A stretch of DNA of 56,903 bases from Ignavibacteriales bacterium. Its GTDB lineage: Bacteria; Bacteroidota; Ignavibacteria; Ignavibacteriales; SURF-24. Numbering within the stretch: position 1 is the stretch's first letter; every line of letters begins with the position of its first letter. Made by a program: the position numbers and the translations under genes. The notes beneath the pieces were generated by a model. It ran no database searches. It was not told the DNA's origin and saw only the letters and a program-made list of their open reading frames with translations. The DNA is taken from the NCBI GenBank assembly GCA_026390815.1, contig JAPLFH010000032.1:1-56903 (forward strand), in the 5' to 3' direction. This document shows positions 1-7,264 of this stretch, one piece after another.

Positions 1-59
1 AACTTATTTAATTCTTTTTCATCCAATTTTAATCGTGGACGACTACTTTTTCTGGACAT
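1..59 (-). CDS. N-terminus of a putative IS630-family transposase (partial)
   Basis: Only 19 codons are visible before the window edge. They begin MSRKSSRPRLKLDEKELNK, a basic, charged start resembling the helix-turn-helix N-termini of IS630-type transposases. The ATG at 59 has a good ribosome binding site (AGGAG, 6 nt upstream on the minus strand). Another small DNA-binding protein remains possible, because the DDE catalytic region is not in view. Confidence 0.4.
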   Translation of the reverse strand, partial: MSRKSSRPRLKLDEKELNK

Positions 60-132
60 ATTTACTCCTTTTCTTTTCAGAAGTAAATATAACTCTTTTA
101 TTTCTATTTGTAAAGCTATTTGTGAAACGTTA
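1..132 (-). mobile_element. end of a probable IS630-like element (partial)
   Basis: The AbiEii-type reading frame downstream stops abruptly at 130-132. Beyond that point lies unrelated DNA with a direct repeat of ACAAATAG and then the start of a new minus-strand gene with a strong ribosome binding site. The simplest reading is that an element inserted at a TA dinucleotide around 131-134 and the window holds only one of its ends. The other end and most of the transposase are outside. The IS630 assignment rests on the short N-terminus of the gene and on the TA junction, so it is tentative. Confidence 0.4.
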
Positions 133-483
133 TACTAGTTCCAACAAATCAGGCATTCTGCAAATGGATTCAAATTCTAGATCCGCCTTAACGGGATAGG
201 GATAAGTAAAAAAAGTAATTTTTACATCATTTATTTTTATATGAAATTGGTCAAATGCTTCATATAAAACACTTTTATTAGCATTTAGAACTTTTTTATA
301 TTCATTTTTAATATATTTCAGGTTTAACGATTCGGCATTAATAAACAAGTCAAAATCTATTGACCGCCGATGCCCCAGTTGTAATGCTATAGCTGTACCG
401 CCAACTAAATAAAAGTCCTTTTTGAATTTTTTTATAAACGGGAGCAATTCAACTTGTGATGGTAGAAGTATTTCTTTGTGCAT
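130..483 (-). pseudogene. AbiEii-type nucleotidyltransferase, C-terminally truncated
   Basis: Residues 27-47 carry the NTase core of the AbiEii/DUF1814 toxin family: GGTAIALQLG followed by a basic stretch and the acidic motif DFDLF. Family members are usually over 200 residues, whereas this one stops at 117, just after MPDLLELV. That point is where family members normally continue into the helical region with the conserved Lys/Asp residues. The stop coincides with the edge of a probable insertion element. The gene overlaps its upstream partner (449-763) by 35 bases, as in intact pairs. The NTase core survives but the missing C-terminal half makes activity doubtful. Confidence 0.7.
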
Positions 484-763
484 GCCTGTTGAAATAAAGT
501 GTAAAATAATTTTTTACTTTGGGCAAGTAGCTATTTCTTTCTCTACTGCTTTGTTTAAAGAATATTTCAGCTGTTTTTTTGAAACCGATTAGCTCGAACA
601 TTTTTTTTACATCATTAAGTGTTCCATAGTTTAATATGGTCTCTATTAAAAATTCAAGACTGATTCTTTCCTTTGCTTCTTCTTTTATATACCAAAATAA
701 ATCCTTGTGATCTCTAATAAATGTCTTCAGCTCAGGAGAATTTTCTTTTTGTTCTCTTATCAT
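449..763 (-). CDS. small DUF6922-like partner of the truncated AbiEii NTase
   Basis: This 104-residue protein resembles the short proteins often encoded directly upstream of AbiEii-type NTases. It has a central block FLIETILNYGTLNDVKK followed by a helical stretch and a conserved-looking end (PKVKNYFTLYF). Its 3' end overlaps the NTase start by 35 bases, so the two are co-transcribed and probably translationally coupled. It is likely the antitoxin or partner component. The family name is given from memory of sequence style and is not certain. It has no signal peptide or membrane segment. Confidence 0.55.
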   Translation of the reverse strand: MIREQKENSPELKTFIRDHKDLFWYIKEEAKERISLEFLIETILNYGTLNDVKKMFELIGFKKTAEIFFKQSSRERNSYLPKVKNYFTLYFNRHAQRNTSTITS

Positions 764-1176
764 TAGACTATCGTTATTATCTTAATCTTATGCAAAAACA
801 ATTAAAAATATCTGCAAGTTCTATCCGGTATTGTATTATCATGTTGCATTTTTCTTCAATTCTAAATTTAACTTTACATTGTAATAATTCGTGTCTCTTT
901 ATTCCCAACCGTCTGTTATAATCTTACCTGCTTGAACTTGTTCACTTAGAAGGCAATGCTTAAAGTTCTTTATCAATATAGGCGGGTCAGAAATAAAATA
1001 ATCGTTGTTGATGCCGTTTTCAGTAAAGATGTTTTGGATGTTGAGCATACCGTCAACGTTTTCATGGTAAATTTTTGTTACACAGAGTTCCTGAGAGTTA
1101 GCACGGAGCTTCACAAAGCATCATCAAGTTTTAGTAGCCAATAATTATTAAAATAGAAACAAGAAATGTTCTTACG
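764..1176. other. non-coding gap between two NTase modules
   Basis: No convincing gene was found here. Short open frames on both strands lack recognisable motifs and ribosome binding sites. A stretch near 1078-1112 resembles the degenerate CACAGAG.../GCACGGAG-type sequence scattered between genes in related genomes. The gap should contain the promoter of the 449-763/130-483 pair, but no clear -35/-10 was identified. Confidence 0.4.
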
Positions 1177-1875
1177 TTAATTAACTAATGAATTTATCCT
1201 GCCGTTAAAAATATCGTCTGCAATAACTGAAAGATCATTTTTAAAATGAATTGGGTCGGGTTTATTAATCCATTTAATAAGATTCAACTTATCAACCGGG
1301 AAAGAGCTAAGGATTTCAAAAATTGAAACAGGGTCAACTCCAGCTTCTTTATTTTTTGCTTCAGAAATAATCTCTTTAAAGTTGCACTTAAAATTTTTAC
1401 AAATAATCCAGATATCGACAATATCCTTCGGTTCGAATCTGTAAAGAGCGGAAAATTTATTGGATAAAATGTTCCTTAGGCTATCGATTTTCCCAAGCAC
1501 TGCGTCAAAATAAAACTCATCATAGTGCGGAGCAACATCGTTAACCAAATCAATTTTTAATTCGAGGTCAGCTTTTGAGATGTATACCTGCATAAAATTG
1601 TTTGATCGATTGAGCTTTTGTTTATCGATGATGAAGTTAAGTTTAGTTTGTGAATCGGCTAATTTATTAAAAATGATATTACAATACTCACTAAAACTGC
1701 TATCATCATTAACAAATAAATCGAGATCATCGGAATAACGGTGCTTAAAATAAATGCGGCTAAGAGGCGTACCACCTGTTAGATAAAATGGTAGTTTTAA
1801 TTCTCTTAATATATTCAGAATCCCATCCTGAAAGGGGTAAAGGCTCTTTATATAAAATTCGTCGGATTCGTTCAT
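1177..1875 (-). CDS. AbiEii-type nucleotidyltransferase (toxin candidate)
   Basis: A full-length, 232-residue member of the AbiEii/DUF1814 NTase family. Near residue 34 it has TGGTPLSRIYFKHRYSDDLD, which combines the GG(S/T) NTase motif with the catalytic D-x-D. A third acidic strand follows (ADLELKIDLV), then the family helical block KFSALYRFEPKDIVDIWII. Proteins of this family act as toxins in abortive-infection type systems by transferring nucleotides to target RNA or protein. The start overlaps the upstream gene 1760-2131 by 116 bases, which is unusually long, yet the N-terminus LYPFQDGILNIL is family-typical, so the overlap appears real. Confidence 0.8.
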   Translation of the reverse strand: MNESDEFYIKSLYPFQDGILNILRELKLPFYLTGGTPLSRIYFKHRYSDDLDLFVNDDSSFSEYCNIIFNKLADSQTKLNFIIDKQKLNRSNNFMQVYISKADLELKIDLVNDVAPHYDEFYFDAVLGKIDSLRNILSNKFSALYRFEPKDIVDIWIICKNFKCNFKEIISEAKNKEAGVDPVSIFEILSSFPVDKLNLIKWINKPDPIHFKNDLSVIADDIFNGRINSLVN

Positions 1876-2131
1876 ATCTATCCTTTAATTCATTGCTTCT
1901 CAATCTATTTACTGAACCGGAAACTAATATCTTCTTCAATAAATCAATTCCCAAAATGTCCAGAAGATCAAACCAACTTAATCTTTCGAGCATACGATTA
2001 ATTATCAGATCAAATTCATATTTATCAATAACATCAAATTGCATGTCCACAACATTATTCAAAGGGAGTAGATCAATATTATAATCCCAGAATATTTTTT
2101 TTAGAGTGTTGTATTTTTCTTCTATTGACAT
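1760..2131 (-). CDS. DUF6922-like partner of the AbiEii NTase (antitoxin candidate)
   Basis: This 123-residue protein lies immediately upstream of, and overlaps, the NTase at 1177-1875. It shares the general plan of the partner at 449-763: a helical block (IINRMLERLSWFDLLDILG) and a basic segment (RYERIRRILYKEPLPLSGW). It also has a C-terminal extension ending LSNRWYAS that is read in a different frame from the NTase start. Context suggests it is the antitoxin or regulatory partner. No signal peptide or transmembrane segment is present. The exact family is uncertain. Confidence 0.55.
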   Translation of the reverse strand: MSIEEKYNTLKKIFWDYNIDLLPLNNVVDMQFDVIDKYEFDLIINRMLERLSWFDLLDILGIDLLKKILVSGSVNRLRSNELKDRYERIRRILYKEPLPLSGWDSEYIKRIKTTILSNRWYAS

Positions 2132-2194
2132 GGGTTAATTACTATTTTCTGTGTTTGAAAAAAGGATGGCTCCATATACAAAACTTTGTTATAC

Positions 2195-2263
2195 TTATGC
2201 TACTATAGTAGTTTCCTTGCTAAGTCTGGCTCCAAGTCCATCAGCCAATATTACTACTTTCAT
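2195..2263 (-). pseudogene. remnant of a glucose-1-phosphate cytidylyltransferase-like gene
   Basis: Reading the minus strand from the ATG at 2263 gives MKVVILADGLGARLSKETT and then a stop. This matches the N-terminal nucleotide-binding loop of sugar-1-phosphate cytidylyltransferases (RfbF type, normally MKVVILAGGLGTRLSEET). One glycine is replaced by Asp, and the following KPM..GGKP region is missing. Only about 20 codons are left. It is a relic of a nucleotide-sugar gene that lay close to the sugar genes now at 4321-9550. Confidence 0.6.
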
Positions 2264-2379
2264 AATTTATTTATCATTTATAAAAAATTTTGTTTTTTAG
2301 TAATTGTTCAGAAGCCAGAATAATAAAAAGTGAAACGACAAAGGTCAAACGGGAGAAGATGCTACAGATGAAACCGCAG

Positions 2380-2898
2380 TTAAAAAAGTGTTGGTGTCTC
2401 AAGCTCTTCGATGTACGGTTTTAACTCATTTTCAAATTTATTTATTACTAAATTTTTGATGTTTATAAAAATATTGTAAATATCCTGCAGTTTATAATAT
2501 AATTGATTAATTGCCGTTATATTATCATCAAACGAATTACTGTATTCATGCAAAAATTCATTACGTAGCTTTCTTAGGTATAGCCATGAATCTTTTGATT
2601 CCAGTAAATGTAGTTGTTCTAATCTATTAAGTATATCAAGAAATGACATTTTGTTTATATCTTCAGCAAGCATCAGAAGTACAGCGCTAAATAAACGTTC
2701 ACCCATCGCATCTTGTAATTTGAAAAATCTGTAGATAAACTGATCAAGTGTTCTGATGTCAGTTTCAGATAATGAATTGTACTTTTCGGCATTAAGAGGA
2801 ATAGTAGTTTTAAGATCTTTTACTGCAGAGCTTAGCCTTTTAATATGCGTATTACATTCTTTTAAGGCTTCGTATAATTTTGTAATTGCCATTTTCAC
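2380..2898 (-). CDS. HEPN-domain toxin, HepT-like
   Basis: A 172-residue, mostly helical protein. Near residue 112 it contains RNEFLHEY, the RX4HXY motif of HEPN ribonucleases of the HepT type. It follows the MntA-like NTase at 2895-3191 with a 4-base overlap (GTG start inside the upstream stop), the usual arrangement of these pairs. In characterised HepT/MntA systems the HEPN protein cleaves RNA, and the NTase partner inactivates it by adding AMP to the tyrosine of this motif. That tyrosine is present here. Confidence 0.75.
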   Translation of the reverse strand: MKMAITKLYEALKECNTHIKRLSSAVKDLKTTIPLNAEKYNSLSETDIRTLDQFIYRFFKLQDAMGERLFSAVLLMLAEDINKMSFLDILNRLEQLHLLESKDSWLYLRKLRNEFLHEYSNSFDDNITAINQLYYKLQDIYNIFINIKNLVINKFENELKPYIEELETPTLF

Positions 2899-3191
2899 AA
2901 TCTGATACCTGTTGATTCAGCAATTTTAAATATAGGTTTTACAATAGCTTTGGGGTGGTTAATAATCACGTCAATTTTTTGCTCGCCTAGTAATTTTTCA
3001 AGTTTTATTAAATACTTAATTTTTTTATCCAACAGGTTTTCTTTATTTAAGCATTTAAGGTAAATATCAATATCCCCGCCTTTCAGCGTATCATCAACTC
3101 GGCTACCGAAGATAAATATTTCGGTATCTTCGCCAAAAATTTCTTTAGCAGTATTCTTTATTATTCCTTTTTCAAATTCATTTAAGCGCAT
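2895..3191 (-). CDS. MntA-like minimal nucleotidyltransferase antitoxin
   Basis: A 98-residue minimal NTase. It contains FIFGSRVDDTLKGGDIDIYL, the GSx(n)DxD motif, and a third acidic strand QKIDVII, so all three metal-binding acidic positions appear intact. It is translationally coupled to the HEPN protein downstream. By analogy with type VII toxin-antitoxin systems it would adenylylate the HEPN partner and neutralise it. The length is normal for the family. Confidence 0.78.
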   Translation of the reverse strand: MRLNEFEKGIIKNTAKEIFGEDTEIFIFGSRVDDTLKGGDIDIYLKCLNKENLLDKKIKYLIKLEKLLGEQKIDVIINHPKAIVKPIFKIAESTGIRL

Positions 3192-3232
3192 AAGCTAACA
3201 AGTGTTGAGCACTATTTAGTTCTAAATTTTGA

Positions 3233-3250
3233 GCCTGCCTGACGGTAGGC
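3233..3250. repeat. short palindromic repeat, GCCTGCC / GGTAGGC
   Basis: This small palindrome (GCCTGCCTGACGGTAGGC) lies in a non-coding stretch (3192-3410) rich in degenerate TTTAGT / TTGAGT units. Its flanks (TTTTGA on the left, AAGTGTTTAG on the right) are the same as those of the larger copy at 4213-4271. Both therefore belong to one intergenic repeat family. Confidence 0.6.
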
Positions 3251-3410
3251 AAGTGTTTAGTCTTATTCAGTGTTGAGTTTTTAGTGTTTAGTCTTGAGTT
3301 AAGAATTTAAGAATAACAACTAATTAAGTTTTAAGTCCCGATTCTCGGGTTCTACGCTTTGCTAAGATTTTGAGTATTCCGTATTGAGCTATATCAGTTT
3401 AACATTGCGG

Positions 3411-3848
3411 TCAAGTAGTAATTGTAATAATTTTTTCCTTCACATTATTGAGTTCATCTTTAAATGCGCCCATAAGAAGATCATAAATATTTTGTATTTC
3501 ATAAGGTAAATAATCGTGTACAATCCGATTTCTGATATCCCGCATATCTACCCAGATTTCTACTGCTGATATTATCTTTTGCTTTTCCATATTTAAAAGC
3601 AGATCCCTATAAGTATCAGACGAAAATGTATACAGGTAATATTCATATGTTTTAAAAAATTTAATACAAGTTTCTACTGCTCTGATAAACCTGTCAGATA
3701 AAGCATCATAAGGCTCAAGCTCTTTAGGGTTATATTTTTTGTTTATAATATATTTTTCAAGACCGATAAGTGACGCTTCAACTAAACCAATAGAAGATAT
3801 AACTTTCTGTTTGGAGTTTTCAAACAAAATCTTATAGTTATTTTTCAT
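3411..3848 (-). CDS. HEPN-domain toxin, HepT-like (second module)
   Basis: A 145-residue helical protein with RNRIVHDY near residue 108, the RX4HXY catalytic and modification motif of HepT-type HEPN RNases. The start overlaps the stop of the upstream MntA-like gene by 4 bases (ATGA). It is not a recent copy of the HEPN at 2380-2898: outside the motif region the two look clearly different. They are therefore likely independent modules rather than a local duplication. Confidence 0.75.
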   Translation of the reverse strand: MKNNYKILFENSKQKVISSIGLVEASLIGLEKYIINKKYNPKELEPYDALSDRFIRAVETCIKFFKTYEYYLYTFSSDTYRDLLLNMEKQKIISAVEIWVDMRDIRNRIVHDYLPYEIQNIYDLLMGAFKDELNNVKEKIITITT

Positions 3849-4147
3849 TTTATTCTTACTGGTTTAATAGTATTGATAAAAGCTTTTTGTTCTTCAGTTA
3901 GATTTTCTTTGTTTAAAACCAGTACATCAATTTTTTCTTCACATTCCATAAAGAATTTGCGGCTGATTTTTCTGGATAAATCCAGGCTATTTTGGGTTGA
4001 AAAGATCAGTATATCAATATCTCCGCCTTTTTTTAAGGAATTTAATCGGGAGCCAAATAAATATACCTCCTCAGTAATATCCTTTATAGCATACAATAGT
4101 GCACGTTTTTCTGCAGCATCTATTCTTATATTTTCTAGCATACCCAT
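3845..4147 (-). CDS. MntA-like minimal nucleotidyltransferase antitoxin (second module)
   Basis: A 100-residue minimal NTase with YLFGSRLNSLKKGGDIDILI (GS...DxD) and a third acidic strand EEKIDVLVL. The first gene of a two-gene unit, coupled by ATGA to the HepT-like gene at 3411-3848. The role inferred from family knowledge is AMP transfer to the HEPN partner tyrosine. No ribosome binding site better than a weak purine run was seen upstream of the ATG at 4147. Confidence 0.78.
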   Translation of the reverse strand: MGMLENIRIDAAEKRALLYAIKDITEEVYLFGSRLNSLKKGGDIDILIFSTQNSLDLSRKISRKFFMECEEKIDVLVLNKENLTEEQKAFINTIKPVRIK

Positions 4148-4212
4148 CTATTTGTTAGCAATACCAATAAAGTTATAAGAAAGGAAACAAAATAAGAAGT
4201 TTTTAGTTTTGA

Positions 4213-4271
4213 GCCTGCCTGACCTGCCTGACGCCTGCCCGCGGTAGGCAGGGTAGGTAGGCGGTAGGCAA
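4213..4271. repeat. nested palindromic repeat of the CCTGCC/GGTAGG family
   Basis: Consecutive GCCTGCCTGAC units on the left pair with GGTAGGC units on the right around a central CCCGCGG. The flanking bases match those of the short copy at 3233-3250, so this copy looks like the same element enlarged from the inside. It could fold into a long hairpin in the spacer between the toxin-antitoxin and sugar genes. Confidence 0.6.
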
Positions 4272-4320
4272 GTGTTTAGTTTTTAGTTAAAGACTAATAA
4301 CAAAAAGTAAAAATGATTTA

Positions 4321-5661
4321 TTAGGCTTTAAAAATATTACCAGATTTCACACCATTTTTTTCAAATGCATTCCGGGTATCAACAATCAAATTTGAGTTAT
4401 CGGCTATGAACTTATAATCATAAGAAGAATGATCGGTGCTTAAAACAATCAGGTCGTAGGTTTTCAGATTTTCTTTTGTAAGATCAACCGATTGTAAATC
4501 ATAATTATATTTTCTTGTCTTGTACAATTTAGGAACGAAAGGGTCATTATAACTAACATCAGCACCCTGCTCAGCAAATATTTCTATCAGCTTTAAGGTT
4601 GGTGATTCGCGCATATCATCAATATCTTTTTTGTATGCAGCTCCAAGGATAAGAACCTTAGAACCATTAAGGGATTTCTTAAATTTATTTAATACTTCTG
4701 ATGACTTTTCCACAACGTAGTATGGCTGTAAAGTATTTATCTCACCTGCAAGCTCTATAAACTTAGTATTGATGTCGTATTCCCGCGCTTTCCATGTTAA
4801 ATAGAAAGGGTCTATTGGAATACAATGTCCACCTAACCCTGGTCCAGGATAAAAAGGATGAAAACCAAATGGCTTTGTCTTAGCAGCTTCAATAACTTCC
4901 CAAACATCAATATCCATTCTGTCAAATACCATTTTAAGTTCATTCACCAGCGCAATATTAACAGAGCGATAAATATTTTCTAATAGCTTTGTAGCTTCTG
5001 CTGCTCTGGTAGAACTTACCGGTACAGTCTTAACAATTATTTTATCATATAATGCTTTAGCGATTTCCAAACACTTAGGAGTAACGCCTCCCACTACTTT
5101 GGGAATCGTTCCTGTTGTAAAATCAGGATTGTTGGGATCTTCACGTTCGGGACTAAATGCCAAATAAAAATCCACACCTACATTGAATGTTGAGTTTTTA
5201 GTTTTTAGTTTTGAGTTTTGACTTTCCTCAAACATCGGCAGAAGAATTTCATCTGTTGTTCCGGGATAAGTTGAAGATTCCAATACGACCAATTGCCCCT
5301 TTCTTAAGTACTGAGCAATTACTTTACCGGAATTAACAATATAACTTACATCTGGCTCGCGGTGTTCATCAAGAGGAGTTGGAACACAGATAATAATCGC
5401 ATCCACTTCCGGTAAAAGCGAAAAATTTGTTGTTGCAGAAAAGAATCCACTCGATATGGCAGTTTTAATCCGCTCTTCACTTATATGCTTTATATAAGAT
5501 TTACCCTTTGATAAAATCTCGGGTTTCTTCGGATCGAGATCGAATCCGATAACTTTAAATTTCTTGTTTACAAATTCCAGGGCTAAAGGCAAGCCAACAT
5601 AACCAAGTCCAATAATGCCAATAACGGCAGATGTGTTGTTGATTTTTTCTAATAGTGTCAT
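4321..5661 (-). CDS. UDP-N-acetyl-hexosamine 6-dehydrogenase (WbpA/WecC family)
   Basis: A 446-residue NAD-dependent nucleotide-sugar dehydrogenase that oxidises C6 of a UDP-sugar to the uronic acid for surface polysaccharide. Visible features are the Rossmann loop GIIGLGYVGLPLA (15-27), the central helix with Lys225 (ATKLLENIYRSVN), the catalytic-cysteine motif GPGLGGHCIPIDP (Cys280), and the C-terminal GAAYKKDIDDMRESP. The GGHCIP form fits UDP-GlcNAc/ManNAc dehydrogenases best. Residues 148-160 (QNSKLKTKNSTFN) are an extra low-complexity segment encoded by a block of repeat DNA. wecB at 8438 could supply UDP-ManNAc as substrate. Confidence 0.9.
   Translation of the reverse strand: MTLLEKINNTSAVIGIIGLGYVGLPLALEFVNKKFKVIGFDLDPKKPEILSKGKSYIKHISEERIKTAISSGFFSATTNFSLLPEVDAIIICVPTPLDEHREPDVSYIVNSGKVIAQYLRKGQLVVLESSTYPGTTDEILLPMFEESQNSKLKTKNSTFNVGVDFYLAFSPEREDPNNPDFTTGTIPKVVGGVTPKCLEIAKALYDKIIVKTVPVSSTRAAEATKLLENIYRSVNIALVNELKMVFDRMDIDVWEVIEAAKTKPFGFHPFYPGPGLGGHCIPIDPFYLTWKAREYDINTKFIELAGEINTLQPYYVVEKSSEVLNKFKKSLNGSKVLILGAAYKKDIDDMRESPTLKLIEIFAEQGADVSYNDPFVPKLYKTRKYNYDLQSVDLTKENLKTYDLIVLSTDHSSYDYKFIADNSNLIVDTRNAFEKNGVKSGNIFKA
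5182..5220. repeat. repeat block inserted in frame in the UDP-sugar dehydrogenase gene
   Basis: On the plus strand this is a run of TTTTTAGT / TTTTGAGT units, the same units that fill the non-coding spacers at 3192-3410 and 4190-4300. It encodes QNSKLKTKNSTFN between the strand ending LPMFEES and the strand VGVDFYLAFSPE. Relatives usually have only a couple of residues there. Confidence 0.7.
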
Positions 5662-5989
5662 AATAATTATGAAGGTTTAATTCTAAATGTTAAATGAAAA
5701 TATTAGTTACTCTTTGAACTTTTCTTGGGATATTTTAACAATAGAAGTTTGTTCCGGATACAGCTTCGCCATGTGAGTCACAATTTTGGATTTACATATA
5801 TAATAAATAATAGAACGAACTGATTACAAAAGACCCCTTTAAATTCGGAGTGTATTTCACAAAATCTTTTTGGGGGATACGGGTTATAAAAATATTTGGT
5901 TAATATCACCCCAATATGTTTTTTGCAAACTTAAGATATTAAAAAAAAACTAAAATGGAAATTTTTTTTAAATAAATAATGATTTTTGT
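5662..5989. other. spacer with a possible gene-tail relic
   Basis: Mostly AT-rich non-coding DNA. On the minus strand, a frame from about 5823 to the stop at 5707-5709 reads like a natural protein end. Its last 21 codons start at ATG 5772 and give MAKLYPEQTSIVKISQEKF plus two residues. No family was recognised. It may be the surviving C-terminus of a lost polysaccharide-locus gene. From 5822 to 5989 nothing was seen beyond A/T runs. Confidence 0.3.
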
Positions 5990-7129
5990 TTAATAACCTC
6001 TTTTTAATACTTTTTCAAAATCAGCTTTAGCCATTAATTTTACAAGGTCTTCAAATTTTGTTTTTGCCTTCCATCCTAATAATTCATTAGCTTTTGTTGC
6101 ATCACCGATAAGCAATTCCACTTCTGTCGGTCTGTAATAACCGGGTGATACTTCTACAACCACATCTCCAGATTGCAGATTGCGGGTTGCGGATTGCGGA
6201 TTTGAAAAATTGGAACCGCCTACCCCTGATTTCTGACTTCTGATTTCTGACTTCTGTTTAATGACTTCTTTTACAATTCCTTTTTCATTTTCATTTTCAC
6301 CAATCCACGTAAGTTCAATTCCCAATTCTCTAAATGACAGCTCTGTAAATTCGCGTACTGTATGAGTCTCACCAGTAGCAAGCACAAAATCTTCAGCTTT
6401 TTCATGCTGTAAAATCCGCCACATGCCTTCACAAAATTCCGGAGCAAAACCCCAATCACGTTTTGCATTTAGATTACCCAAAACAAGTTTATCTTGTAAA
6501 CCTAAAATAATCCTTGCAGCAGCGCGGGTAATTTTTCTTGTTACAAAAGTTTCACCTCTTCTTGGCGATTCGTGATTGAATAAAATTCCATTGCAGGCAA
6601 AAAGATTATATGCTTCGCGATAATTAACTATTATCCAATAGCCAAAAAGTTTTGCTACCCCATAAGGTGAGCGGGGATAAAAAGGAGTTGTTTCTTTTTG
6701 CGGCACTTCCTGCACTTTACCAAAAAGCTCGCTTGTAGAAGCCTGATATAATTTTGTTTCTTTTCCTAATCCCACTTCTCTTATGGCATCTAAAAATCGC
6801 AATGTCCCAAGTGCATCCACCTGTGCTGTGTAATCAGGAATTTCGAAAGATACTTTTACATGGCTTTGCGCACCCAGGTTATAAATTTCGTGCGGAGCAA
6901 TTTTTTCCAATATCCTATTTAAATTGCTTGTATCAACCAGGTCTCCGTAATGAAGAAATAATGTTTTATTTACAATCTCAGGATTATTATAAAGGTGATC
7001 GATCCTTCCGGTATTAAAAGAACTGCTCCTTCTGATTATTCCATGAACTTCGTAACCTTTCTCCAACAAGATTTCCGCAAGATAGCTTCCATCCTGCCCG
7101 GTAATGCCGGTTATGAGTGCTTTTTTCAT
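5990..7129 (-). CDS. gmd: GDP-mannose 4,6-dehydratase
   Basis: A 379-residue short-chain dehydrogenase-type enzyme converting GDP-mannose to GDP-4-keto-6-deoxymannose. It has the NADP loop [12 protein letters not shown] (8-19), STSELFG (131-137), and the catalytic YGVAK (Tyr156, Lys160). Gmd-specific segments include [14 protein letters not shown] and RDWGFAPEF. The start has a strong ribosome binding site (GGAGG, 6 nt upstream). Residues 291-321 are an extra segment encoded by repeat DNA, placed just before the conserved [13 protein letters not shown]. This makes the protein longer than typical Gmd. It forms a GDP-fucose pathway with the fcl gene directly upstream. Confidence 0.95.
   Translation of the reverse strand: MKKALITGITGQDGSYLAEILLEKGYEVHGIIRRSSSFNTGRIDHLYNNPEIVNKTLFLHYGDLVDTSNLNRILEKIAPHEIYNLGAQSHVKVSFEIPDYTAQVDALGTLRFLDAIREVGLGKETKLYQASTSELFGKVQEVPQKETTPFYPRSPYGVAKLFGYWIIVNYREAYNLFACNGILFNHESPRRGETFVTRKITRAAARIILGLQDKLVLGNLNAKRDWGFAPEFCEGMWRILQHEKAEDFVLATGETHTVREFTELSFRELGIELTWIGENENEKGIVKEVIKQKSEIRSQKSGVGGSNFSNPQSATRNLQSGDVVVEVSPGYYRPTEVELLIGDATKANELLGWKAKTKFEDLVKLMAKADFEKVLKRGY
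6167..6259. repeat. two repeat types inserted in frame in gmd
   Basis: The plus strand shows GATTGCGG-type units (about 6170-6200) followed by two copies of CTGATTTCTGACTT (about 6226-6256). Similar CTGACTTCTG units occur in the spacer at 34014-34038. The encoded peptide ([10 protein letters not shown]... to ...SATRNLQSG, residues 291-321) has no counterpart in usual Gmd proteins. Confidence 0.7.
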
Positions 7130-7264
7130 TAATACCTCCGAGCAAAAATTAGTAATAATAACATTCTTTTTATATCACATTTTTATGTGATACAGAAACC
7201 TACCCTTACCCAAAGAAGAACTTAATACACAGAAATTGCTACTCATCATTTTTATGTACTTGTT

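Noticed and set aside
899-1114. 71-codon minus-strand frame between the NTase modules
   Set aside because: No ribosome binding site, no family resemblance, and it overlaps a degenerate intergenic-type repeat stretch. It is treated as non-coding.
3192-4320. possible CRISPR array (repeated TTTAGT/CCTGCC units)
   Set aside because: The units are degenerate and unevenly spaced, with no constant-length spacers and no cas genes. They are intergenic palindromes and minisatellite-like repeats.
6271-6468. 65-codon frame on the same strand inside gmd
   Set aside because: It is a shifted-frame shadow of the well-supported gmd gene.
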